5,062 nt of DNA, taken from Bacillota bacterium (GTDB taxonomy: Bacteria; Bacillota; Clostridia; Peptostreptococcales; Thermotaleaceae). This document shows positions 1 to 4,864 of the stretch, one piece after another; within the stretch, counting starts at the first letter, position 1, and each line of letters begins with the position of its first letter. A program made the position numbers and the translations under genes. Under the pieces are notes generated by a model that made no database searches, was not told the origin of the DNA, and saw nothing but the letters and a program-made list of their open reading frames with translations. The stretch covers positions 1 through 5,062 of the forward strand of contig JAMNXX010000293.1 of NCBI GenBank assembly GCA_023623095.1. The letters are read 5' to 3'.

Positions 1-987
1 TATCGTGAATTTACCAAAGAAATTCTTTTAGAATACGAAAAGATACTGGATTCTGAAGAAAAAAAATTGGAACAGAGAAAAAGACAAGTTTATGAGATTT
101 TTCCCCGAATCAAAGAAATCGACGAACAAATCAATGAAACCGGCATTCTGATCTCCAAAATGATCCTCGCCTCCCCTGAAGATTCAGAAAAATCTCTTCA
201 ACAACTAAAAGAACAAATGGAACAGCTAAAACAAGAAAAGGCATTTCTCCTTACGGAGAACAATATCCCTCTGGATTTTTTGACGTTGCATCACCAATGC
301 AAAAAATGTAAAGATACGGGTTTCCTCGAAGACGGACAAAAATGTGATTGTTTCAAACAAAAGCTGATCAATAAAGCATATGAAATGTCCAGCATCGGAA
401 AAGTATTAGAAAAAGAAAATTTTCAACGCTTTGATATCAATGTCTTTTCGGACGAACCCTTTGAAAACGAAAAACAAACCCCAAGACAAAACATGCTCAA
501 TATTTTAAATATCTGTGAAGGTTTCGTGATCAATTTCGACAGCAACCCGGAAGAAAATCTTCTTTTTTACGGGCCTACCGGGCTTGGAAAAACATTTTTA
601 TGCAATTGCATTGCGAAGGCCCTATTGGATAAGGGAAAAATCGTCGTCTACCAAACTGCTTTCAAAATCTTCGAAATCATTGAGGATTATAAATTTTCGA
701 AGGCATTTTCATCGGATGTAGAAATCGCTTATAAACTATTGTTTGACTGCGATTTGTTGATTATCGATGATCTGGGAACCGAATTGGTAAATGCTTTTAC
801 CAATACAGAGCTTTTTAATATACTGAATACGAGACTGGTTCAGAATAAAAAAATGATCATTTCTACAAATCTATCCCCGCAGGATATCGCAAATACGTAC
901 AGTGATCGGGTGCTTTCCCGATTATTTGGCGCATTTACAAGGTTAGAATTTTACGGAAAGGATCTTCGATGGAAAAACAAATCGTGA
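1..987 (+). CDS. DnaI/DnaC-like primosomal helicase loader, AAA+ ATPase (5' end outside window)
   Basis: The reading frame is open to the left edge, so the true start lies upstream; 328 codons are visible, close to the usual 310-330 for this clostridial family, so few residues are missing. Residues 1-75 are highly charged and probably coiled-coil. A zinc-finger-like cluster follows (C100, C103, C115, C117, as CKKC then CDC), as in the N-terminal domain of Gram-positive helicase loaders. The C-terminal AAA+ domain has Walker A GPTGLGKT at 191-198, Walker B LLIIDD at 252-257, and an Arg-containing SDRVLSRLFG segment near the end. Family members load the replicative DnaB-type helicase at the origin or at restart primosomes, usually with a DnaD/DnaB-domain partner, which would be expected just upstream. 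The ATPase class is certain. The helicase-loader role rests on the zinc motif and overall architecture. An internal TTG at 67 is only an in-frame codon, not a start. Confidence 0.88.
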   Translation, partial: YREFTKEILLEYEKILDSEEKKLEQRKRQVYEIFPRIKEIDEQINETGILISKMILASPEDSEKSLQQLKEQMEQLKQEKAFLLTENNIPLDFLTLHHQCKKCKDTGFLEDGQKCDCFKQKLINKAYEMSSIGKVLEKENFQRFDINVFSDEPFENEKQTPRQNMLNILNICEGFVINFDSNPEENLLFYGPTGLGKTFLCNCIAKALLDKGKIVVYQTAFKIFEIIEDYKFSKAFSSDVEIAYKLLFDCDLLIIDDLGTELVNAFTNTELFNILNTRLVQNKKMIISTNLSPQDIANTYSDRVLSRLFGAFTRLEFYGKDLRWKNKS

Positions 988-1078
988 AATGCTTAAAATA
1001 TTCATTCACATATCCAGTACGCAATAGGTATGAAATGCATAGCGATTATTTGAAGGATACACGGAAAGCGCATCTGCT

Positions 1079-1235
1079 GCTTTCCGTGTATCCTTCTTCT
1101 GCATACTACAACTCATGAAGCGCTAACGTAGGGGCGGTCTTTTGAACTGCCCGTTCCTTATCCTCGGGCGGCCGAAGCTCGCCCCTACGTTAGAGCCTCA
1201 AGGGGTTGCGGTGCACAGAAGGATTCACGGAAAGC
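1079..1235. repeat. Inner inverted repeat with GTAGGGGCG-type GC-rich core
   Basis: The arms 1079-1136 and 1180-1235 pair nearly throughout, with small gaps. The centre is a perfect 14-bp inverted repeat, CTAACGTAGGGGCG (1123-1136) and its complement (1180-1193). Inside it a shorter stem, CTGCCCG with CGGGCGG (around 1147-1170, one G-T pair), closes a pyrimidine-rich loop. The GC-rich core stands out from the AT-rich surroundings. From memory, GTAGGGGCG...CGCCCCTAC palindromes are widespread interspersed repeats in Clostridia, so this may be an insertion into the larger element or an integral arm of it. The pairing is seen directly; the family link is recollection. Confidence 0.75.
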
Positions 1236-1432
1236 GACAGCTGTGATTGATAAAAGATTCGATAAGAAAAGCCTCTGAAAAATTTCTAAAAATCCGTAAA
1301 AACAGCAAGACGCTGTTTTAGCTGCCTTTGGACAGGAGGTCCAGTAGGCAGCGGTAGGATTTTTGGAAATTTTGAAGAGCTGCTTTTCTCGAATCTTTTA
1401 TTGGAACCAGATGTGCTTTCCGTAAATCCTTC
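1218..1432. repeat. Long imperfect palindrome with apical hairpins
   Basis: Positions 1218-1295 match the reverse complement of 1357-1432 with a few small gaps; shared blocks include ATAAAAGATTCGA, GAAAAGC and AAAAATCC. The apex holds two local hairpins. The first is an 8-bp stem AAAACAGC/GCTGTTTT (1299-1306 with 1312-1319). The second is a 7-bp stem GCTGCCT/AGGCAGC (1321-1327 with 1346-1352), extended by TGGAC/GTCCA around an AGGAG loop. It forms the second branch of the 447-bp element. The ordered stem, internal loop and stem geometry would suit a folded transcript as well as a cruciform, but I see no promoter that clearly drives it. Confidence 0.75.
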
Positions 1433-1501
1433 AAATAATTGCTACGTATTTTATGCACATTACGCGACGCGCACCACCGATTACAATATTTTTTTGTAAA
1501 C

Positions 1502-1525
1502 AAAAAAGAGTCTTGTTTTAGACTC
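1502..1525 (-). terminator. Intrinsic terminator of the agr-type operon
   Basis: Read on the minus strand, a 6-bp stem GAGTCT/AGACTC (1520-1525 with 1508-1513) with a 6-nt AAAACA loop is followed directly by TTTTTT (1507-1502). It lies about 50 bp beyond the stop of the last agr-operon gene, in the expected orientation and distance. The stem is short, but the U-run is good. It also separates operon transcription from the inverted-repeat element. Confidence 0.75.
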
Positions 1526-1576
1526 CTGTAAGAACGATTGCGTATTGGTGATCCTGATTTTTTACAAATAGATCGC

Positions 1577-1801
1577 CTATATAAAAATTCTCAATATTTT
1601 TCCATCTTCTAATGGAAAAGAAACTTCTTTTTTTCTGCGTAAGAGGTTGTCCTCTTTCATCGTCCAAATCGGAACCCCTACATTAAGAGCATCGATAATG
1701 GATACCAGAGCGACAAAAAAGTCTTTTTGATTTGTGTATTGCTCTTCTGCCCGGAGAACAACAACACAGTCTTGAATTAGCTCACCCTTGAGTACTTTCA
1801 T
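1577..1801 (-). CDS. 74-aa protein of unknown function, last gene of the agr-type operon
   Basis: I do not recognise a family. The protein is small, soluble-looking and mixed in charge, with no signal peptide or membrane segment. It has a hydrophobic stretch (FFVALVSIIDALNVGVPIW, about 28-46), a basic patch LLRRKK at 53-58, and a probable beta-hairpin end (VSFPLEDGKILRIFI). The single Cys is at 12. Coding status is well supported: ATG with AAGGAG 8 nt upstream, start overlapping the 3' end of agrB by 20 bp (translational coupling), and a terminator soon after the stop. It is too short and of the wrong composition for a LytTR response regulator such as AgrA. Its place in the operon suggests a role in signal production, sensing or output control, but that is inference from position only. 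Confidence 0.8.
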   Translation of the reverse strand: MKVLKGELIQDCVVVLRAEEQYTNQKDFFVALVSIIDALNVGVPIWTMKEDNLLRRKKEVSFPLEDGKILRIFI

Positions 1802-2366
1802 AAAGCATTCTCCTTTTCATATATGCTCCTGCTGGCAGCGACAGGGCTTCCAAAAATACAGAAACAAGAACGATTTTAGCATAATGATCGGAAAGAAGGA
1901 AACTGATCCCGCAAAATAAAATCGTTATGCCAATCGCGAGCTTTTTAAATTTCCTTCTCCTGTGTTCGCTTAAGATAGGTTTATTCGGATGATCCACCGG
2001 GGCATAAACAACCATCAGCACTACCGATAAAATGCTAATGAAAATACGCAGCCAAAATGGCATGGGAACATAGATTGCAATTCCCAAAATACTGCTGAAA
2101 ATCAACAATGAAGTAATGAAACAGCGCCAATACGTTTTTTCATGATATCCTCCTGCCGCAAATCGGGTAAGTGCAAAAAACAAGAATGCAATCAAATATT
2201 CTTTTCCTAACGAGAACAAAGAAAAGAAAACCAGGTACGCTAAAAATTTAGAACCTTCCCCAACAATACATTCCAATCCAAATTTGATAATTTTGATATC
2301 CAGTTCACTAAACTTCGGATGACTCCGCTGTATTGACAGGGTAATCTTCTGTATAAACCTCTCCAT
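1782..2366 (-). CDS. agrB: AgrB-like accessory gene regulator protein, membrane cysteine peptidase
   Basis: This 194-residue protein has the size and layout of AgrB (PF04647). AgrB cleaves the C-terminal tail of the AgrD precursor at the membrane and helps form and release the cyclic peptide. The catalytic pair is visible: H75 in RFAAGGYH and C82 in YWRC, seven residues apart as with His77 and Cys84 of Staphylococcus aureus AgrB. The conserved YAPVDHPNKPI segment lies at 121-131. Hydrophobic segments at about 41-66, 83-100, 103-121, 143-158 and 163-180 give the usual polytopic topology. The ATG at 2366 is preferred because the N-terminal region leading into IIKFGLECIVGEG is conserved in AgrB; a moderate purine-rich GGAAGAAG stretch precedes it. 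It overlaps the kinase gene by 59 bp and the following small gene by 20 bp, so translation is probably coupled. Confidence 0.93.
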   Translation of the reverse strand: MERFIQKITLSIQRSHPKFSELDIKIIKFGLECIVGEGSKFLAYLVFFSLFSLGKEYLIAFLFFALTRFAAGGYHEKTYWRCFITSLLIFSSILGIAIYVPMPFWLRIFISILSVVLMVVYAPVDHPNKPILSEHRRRKFKKLAIGITILFCGISFLLSDHYAKIVLVSVFLEALSLPAGAYMKRRMLYESTQG

Positions 2367-3705
2367 ATTCTATCTTCTTCCTTTTCATTTGAATTAAAAA
2401 TTCTGTTTCCTCTTCGCTGCTGGAAACCGTAATTGTTCCTCCATTTTTTTCTACAAGCTGTTTGATAATATGCAGCCCAAATCCATGCTCGCCTTTATTT
2501 TCTTTCTTTGTTGAAAACCCTTTTTCAAATATCCTGTCTATCAGTTCCGCCGGAATGATCGGCCCATTATTTGAAACGGATAAATAATAATCTTCATCTT
2601 CAATATATCCGTAAACGGAAATAATTTTTCCTTCATGCTCCGGTTCTGACAAAATCGCATCAAAAGCATTATCAATTAAATTGCTCACAATACTGATTAA
2701 GTCATAATCCTCTATCTCCACCTGATCCAACAACTCTTCAAAGGTTACATCAAAATGAATATGATGACTGAATGCACGATTGCTTTTTACTGCCAAAAGT
2801 CCATCAATATATTCGTTTCCCGTATGGTAAAAGTGATAAGCACACTGCAAATTATCAATCAACTTATCCAGATACGTTTTTATCTTTTGCGTAGCATCGG
2901 GCTTGTTCAACATACATATGGCATATACCGTATTGATATGGTTAATAAAATCATGTTTTTCTCTTCGTACGATATCGATGACCGTCTCAATATTTTTAAT
3001 ATATTCTTTTTGCAGCTGATACTTATGGCGGATATGAAGCAAGTCTTGCTTTTCTTTAAAAATGAAAAACCCCAGGAAACAAAAAAGGAAAAACAGAAAA
3101 CAAGATAAAATTTGGTATTCACCAAAATTCGATCCCCTTGAAACCCCATAATTAATGCTGAATATGAGATCTCCCATGAGAAAAATTCCTAAGAAAAAAT
3201 AAAGATAGAGAGGCCTTGATTCTCTGCCTGATAATTTTTTAAAAATAGGTTTTTCAAATATCTTAGAACGATAAAAAAATAAGATAACAAGGCCTTCAGC
3301 CAATTTTACTACAACAGAAAATTGAAATTTTAAAGAAGGCACATTGACGATTTCTGCAAATTTTATATCTTTCAAAAGTAAAAATACCGTAGCAAGGATA
3401 AATTCCGATACGATAAAAAACACCATGATGATTGCACATGCTAACAATGACCTTATTAGCCCTACGGAAGTAATCAGCGCAAGACTAAGCACCATAAAAA
3501 TAGCAATCAGGATCGTATGATACCCCATAGGAAAATATGCAGAGGCCCAATAAGAAAAAACCGTATATAGCGAAATAAACAGAACGCTTTTTATTTTGTT
3601 TTCCAAAAAAAAACTCTTCCGGGAAATAAGTATGCAAAATAAAATCAGTATGATGACCGCTTCAGCGATACCAAAAAGCACTTCATTGATAAAATTATAC
3701 AGCAC
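2308..3705 (-). CDS. agrC: AgrC-like membrane sensor histidine kinase, GHKL family
   Basis: From the chosen GTG at 3705 the protein has 465 residues. About six or seven hydrophobic helices lie in the first 216 residues (roughly 10-28, 38-58, 63-83, 85-110, 128-145, 167-187, 198-216), followed by a coiled-coil linker. A DHp segment REKHDFINH has the phospho-acceptor His at 251. The GHKL ATPase domain shows an N-box NLIDNAFDAI with N346, a G1 region NNGPIIP at about 379-385 and a G2 region HGFGLHI near 407-413. This is the layout of peptide-sensing HPK10 kinases such as AgrC, partnered with AgrB and AgrD. The GTG at 3705 has AAAGGAG 8 nt upstream. A GTG at 3756 would add 17 residues but lies inside a hairpin with no binding site. 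The last 20 or so residues extend beyond the usual domain end and overlap agrB. Confidence 0.93.
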   Translation of the reverse strand: MLYNFINEVLFGIAEAVIILILFCILISRKSFFLENKIKSVLFISLYTVFSYWASAYFPMGYHTILIAIFMVLSLALITSVGLIRSLLACAIIMVFFIVSEFILATVFLLLKDIKFAEIVNVPSLKFQFSVVVKLAEGLVILFFYRSKIFEKPIFKKLSGRESRPLYLYFFLGIFLMGDLIFSINYGVSRGSNFGEYQILSCFLFFLFCFLGFFIFKEKQDLLHIRHKYQLQKEYIKNIETVIDIVRREKHDFINHINTVYAICMLNKPDATQKIKTYLDKLIDNLQCAYHFYHTGNEYIDGLLAVKSNRAFSHHIHFDVTFEELLDQVEIEDYDLISIVSNLIDNAFDAILSEPEHEGKIISVYGYIEDEDYYLSVSNNGPIIPAELIDRIFEKGFSTKKENKGEHGFGLHIIKQLVEKNGGTITVSSSEEETEFLIQMKRKKIEYGEVYTEDYPVNTAESSEV

Positions 3706-3720
3706 CGTCTCCACTCCTTT

Positions 3721-3761
3721 GATAAACAAAATTAAGCTGGTGCAAATCCATTGCACCAGCT
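3721..3761 (-). terminator. Terminator or attenuator hairpin between agrD and agrC
   Basis: A perfect 11-bp stem, AGCTGGTGCAA (3735-3745) with TTGCACCAGCT (3751-3761), closes a 5-nt loop. On the minus strand it is followed by the U-rich TAATTTTGTTT (3734-3724). It begins 12 bp after the agrD stop and ends just before the agrC ribosome binding site at 3715-3720. This placement would let most transcripts stop after agrD, or stabilise the 3' end of an agrD message, with read-through supplying the kinase and AgrB. The U-tract is interrupted, so partial termination is more likely than complete termination. Confidence 0.75.
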
Positions 3762-3773
3762 CGTCTCCATTCG

Positions 3774-3917
3774 CTACTTAAGCAGCTCTTTTGGGCACTC
3801 CGGTTGGTGCGTCATCAGAAAAGTAGCTGGTGTTGCTGCATTTGTCCCTATAAATAAAGCGAAAGCAGCAAGAATGGATAAAGAATGGTTTTGTACAAAA
3901 CGAATAATTTTTTTCAT
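3774..3917 (-). CDS. agrD: AgrD-like cyclic autoinducer peptide precursor with Thr at the ring position
   Basis: This 47-codon gene starts at ATG 3917, with an AGGGGG purine tract 7 nt upstream, and ends with TAG at 3774. The protein has the three parts of an AgrD precursor: a basic, amphipathic N-terminal helix beginning MKKIIRFVQN, a hydrophobic and small-residue middle (about 13-31), and a C-terminal tail HQPECPKELLK at 37-47, strongly reminiscent of the HQPE/YQPK-type tails of clostridial AgrD. The segment before the tail is TFLMT (32-36), matching the position of the five-residue ring (CLWFT in Clostridium perfringens), but Thr32 replaces the ring-forming Cys. The only Cys (41) is in the tail that AgrB should remove. 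A mature Thr-ester lactone is therefore predicted. The gene leads the operon, ahead of the kinase and peptidase genes. Identity rests on size, tail and neighbours together. Confidence 0.9.
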   Translation of the reverse strand: MKKIIRFVQNHSLSILAAFALFIGTNAATPATFLMTHQPECPKELLK

Positions 3918-3945
3918 CCCTTTTCCCCCTTTTTCCTTTGTATTA

Positions 3946-4000
3946 AACGGCGCTCTCCTTTATTATAGCCGTTCAGAATCAAAAAATTTGTCAAAGTTTG
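3946..4000 (-). promoter_or_regulatory. Probable agr operon promoter with operator-like repeats
   Basis: Read on the minus strand, a perfect TATAAT lies at 3967-3962, about 45 bp before the agrD start. No good -35 is found at 17 bp (CAAATT at 3990-3985). A perfect TTGACA at 3994-3989 is 21 bp away, too far for normal sigma-A use. The poor -35 is typical of activator-dependent promoters. Two adjacent small dyads of form CAAA-n-TTTG (3980-3990 and 3992-4000) cover the -35 zone, and a 6-bp inverted repeat AACGGC/GCCGTT (3946-3951 and 3968-3973) brackets the -10 box. These are candidate regulator sites; which protein binds is unknown. Confidence 0.6.
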
Positions 4001-4071
4001 GAAAATATAAAAAATTTTTTTAATTTAGTACACTTTTCCTATATATTCTAAAAGATTTCTTTCCAAAAAGA

Positions 4072-4100
4072 TTGACAGAACGCTCCGCTTTCGGTATCAT
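4072..4100 (+). promoter_or_regulatory. Sigma-A promoter for tRNA-Thr
   Basis: TTGACA at 4072-4077 and TATCAT at 4095-4100 are separated by exactly 17 bp. This gives a perfect -35 and a one-mismatch -10. Transcription would start near 4107, about 50 nt before the mature tRNA. It is divergent from the agr promoter, and the two core promoters are about 75 bp apart. Confidence 0.75.
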
Positions 4101-4156
4101 TATTATGTAAATATACCTTCCTTTGCCGATTTAAGGAGGAAAAATTCATCATTGAT

Positions 4157-4232
4157 GCTAGTGTAGCTCAATTGGCAGAGCAGCTGAATCGTAATCAGCA
4201 GGTTGGGGGTTCAAGTCCCTTCACTAGCTCCA
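4157..4232 (+). tRNA. tRNA-Thr (anticodon CGT)
   Basis: This is a complete 76-nt cloverleaf. The acceptor arms are GCTAGTG (4157-4163) and CACTAGC (4222-4228). The D stem is GCTC/GAGC around an AATTGGCA loop. The anticodon stem GCTGA/TCAGC (4183-4187 and 4195-4199) closes the 7-nt loop ATCGTAA, with anticodon CGT at 4190-4192, U33 and A37. The T arm has loop TTCAAGT and a 5-bp stem containing two G-U pairs. The discriminator base is T and CCA is encoded (4230-4232). CGT reads the threonine codon ACG. It is flanked by its own promoter and terminator, so it is a single-gene unit. Confidence 0.95.
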
Positions 4233-4240
4233 AAGAAAAA

Positions 4241-4278
4241 AGACGCTATAAGAAGTTGATTCTTATGGCTCTTTTTTT
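4241..4278 (+). terminator. Intrinsic terminator after tRNA-Thr
   Basis: A 10-bp stem GCTATAAGAA (4245-4254) with TTCTTATGGC (4260-4269, one G-T pair) encloses a 5-nt loop GTTGA. A run of T follows (4272-4278). The outer AGA/TCT bases can extend the stem past one bulged base. It starts 8 nt after the tRNA CCA end. Confidence 0.88.
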
Positions 4279-4444
4279 ATTATACAATAAAATTTGTTTG
4301 CACGCTCACATAACCAACTCCTGCTTTCTTCTTCAAATATATACAAAATATTGAATAAAAATACTATAATCATTATATCAGATCAGAATTCTTTTAAAAA
4401 GCCTATTCATAAAATAATCGTTTTATTTAATTGCAGATTTGAGC

Positions 4445-4475
4445 AAAAAAAAAAGCAGATACTGCTTTATTTTTT
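4445..4475. terminator. Bidirectional terminator downstream of the DUF1858 gene
   Basis: A 7-bp stem AAAGCAG (4452-4458) with CTGCTTT (4462-4468) closes a 3-nt loop. On the minus strand it runs into about ten U residues (4454-4445), an excellent terminator for the DUF1858 gene ending at 4504. On the plus strand ATTTTTT follows, giving a second stop after the tRNA unit. The remaining spacer 4279-4444 is AT-rich, and I see no gene in it; the frames open there lack ribosome binding sites. Confidence 0.82.
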
Positions 4476-4503
4476 AAATGATTTCAATAAAATATTTCTT
4501 TGT

Positions 4504-4722
4504 TTATGTTTGACGTTTTTGAGCAAAATATTGATTCAATTCTTCTATCAGCGCATCCACATCCACTCCATGAACAAATCCGGCCTCCTCAATGCTTTCT
4601 ACTTCTGAAGCCGGACAACCCAAACAATGCAGCCCATGCTTCGTAAAAATTGGAATCGTGTTCATATCCATTTTTAAAACATCGGTAATAATCATATTTT
4701 TTGTAATTTTTTCTGCCATCAT
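4504..4722 (-). CDS. DUF1858 domain protein (small HCxGC protein)
   Basis: The 72-residue product is almost entirely one DUF1858 domain (PF08984): an N-terminal ITKNMIITDVL segment, then TIPIFTKHGLHCLGC with Cys33 and Cys36 after His32, then an acidic helix and the conserved VHGVDVDALIEELN end. The domain also occurs at the N-terminus of ScdA/Ric-type iron-sulfur repair proteins and near hybrid-cluster proteins. The Cys pair suggests metal, iron-sulfur or thiol chemistry, but the free-standing form has no established role that I know. The strong AGGAGG lies 4 nt from the first ATG (4722) and 7 nt from the second (4719), so translation may begin one codon later. It has its own promoter and terminator, so it is probably monocistronic. 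Confidence 0.9.
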   Translation of the reverse strand: MMAEKITKNMIITDVLKMDMNTIPIFTKHGLHCLGCPASEVESIEEAGFVHGVDVDALIEELNQYFAQKRQT

Positions 4723-4769
4723 CGATCCTCCTTCCCGTTTTGATATTCGATACCTATCCTTTTAACTTC

Positions 4770-4798
4770 ATTATACCTTATTTCCAGAAGAAACCCCA
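4770..4798 (-). promoter_or_regulatory. Probable promoter of the DUF1858 gene
   Basis: On the minus strand a perfect TATAAT lies at 4775-4770, 48 bp upstream of the start codon. At 17 bp the -35 position reads TGGGGT (4798-4793), a poor match. The DnaA-box cluster begins about 13 bp further upstream, so it could influence this promoter. Confidence 0.5.
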
Positions 4799-4810
4799 GG
4801 AAAATTTCAG

Positions 4811-4864
4811 TTATGCACATTATCCACAAAGTTATTCACAATTTTGCATATTTTTTGTGGACAA
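4811..4864. promoter_or_regulatory. DnaA-box cluster
   Basis: Three 9-mers fit the consensus TTATNCACA exactly on the plus strand: TTATGCACA (4811-4819), TTATCCACA (4820-4828, directly abutting) and TTATTCACA (4832-4840). A fourth, TTGTCCACA on the minus strand (4864-4856), differs at one base. Four sites in 54 bp far exceeds chance. The cluster overlaps the last codons and stop of the acetyltransferase-like gene. It could be part of a replication origin, a DnaA titration cluster or a DnaA-controlled regulatory region. No dnaA gene or obvious unwinding element is seen here. Confidence 0.7.

Larger units (their letters stand above)
1019..1465. repeat. 447-bp composite element of nested inverted repeats (MITE-like or structured-RNA-like)
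   Basis: This fills most of the non-coding gap between the convergent ATPase gene and the agr operon. The outer arms 1019-1076 and 1408-1465 are inverted repeats of 58 bp that align without gaps at about 46 of 58 positions, most differences being transitions. An 18-bp core of pattern GAAGGATNYACGGAAAGC occurs four times in alternating orientation: 1052-1069 (+), 1079-1096 (-), 1218-1235 (+) and 1415-1432 (-). Inside the outer stem lie two further long hairpins, 1079-1136 with 1180-1235, and 1236-1295 with 1357-1414. The whole can therefore fold as a three-way junction, or alternatively as two side-by-side palindromes. No transposase gene or clear target-site duplication is visible. Location between convergent genes fits an interspersed non-coding repeat. 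The class is unknown to me. Confidence 0.85.

Noticed and set aside
1052..1096. 18-bp perfect stem as the terminator of the helicase-loader gene
   Set aside because: The stem is strong but no U-run follows on the plus strand, and it is better explained as part of the repeat element, though it might still slow transcription.
1451..1459. Single TTATGCACA matching the DnaA-box consensus
   Set aside because: It is isolated, lies in an arm of the inverted repeat, and its partner arm does not preserve it, so it is probably chance.
1318..1503. 61-codon minus-strand open frame within the inverted-repeat element
   Set aside because: It starts with TTG without a ribosome binding site, and its whole length lies in hairpin arms of the repeat, so its sequence is explained by the repeat rather than by protein coding.
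2755..3149. Open frames on both strands within the kinase gene
   Set aside because: They are shadows of the agrC coding frame, which has clear domain content throughout.
3754..3756. GTG as an upstream start for agrC
   Set aside because: It lies inside the 11-bp hairpin and has no ribosome binding site, whereas the GTG at 3705 has AAAGGAG at ideal spacing.
3989..3994. TTGACA on the minus strand as the -35 of the agr promoter
   Set aside because: The 21-bp gap to the TATAAT box is too long for a standard sigma-A promoter; it is noted only as part of the operator-like dyads.
3751..4023. 90-codon plus-strand open frame
   Set aside because: It is antisense to agrD and the agr promoter region, has no ribosome binding site, and its C-terminal part is translated AT-rich promoter DNA.
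4172..4608. Two plus-strand open frames running through the tRNA, terminators and spacer
   Set aside because: They begin inside the tRNA gene or in AT-rich spacer, cross strong terminators, and the second runs antisense into the DUF1858 gene.
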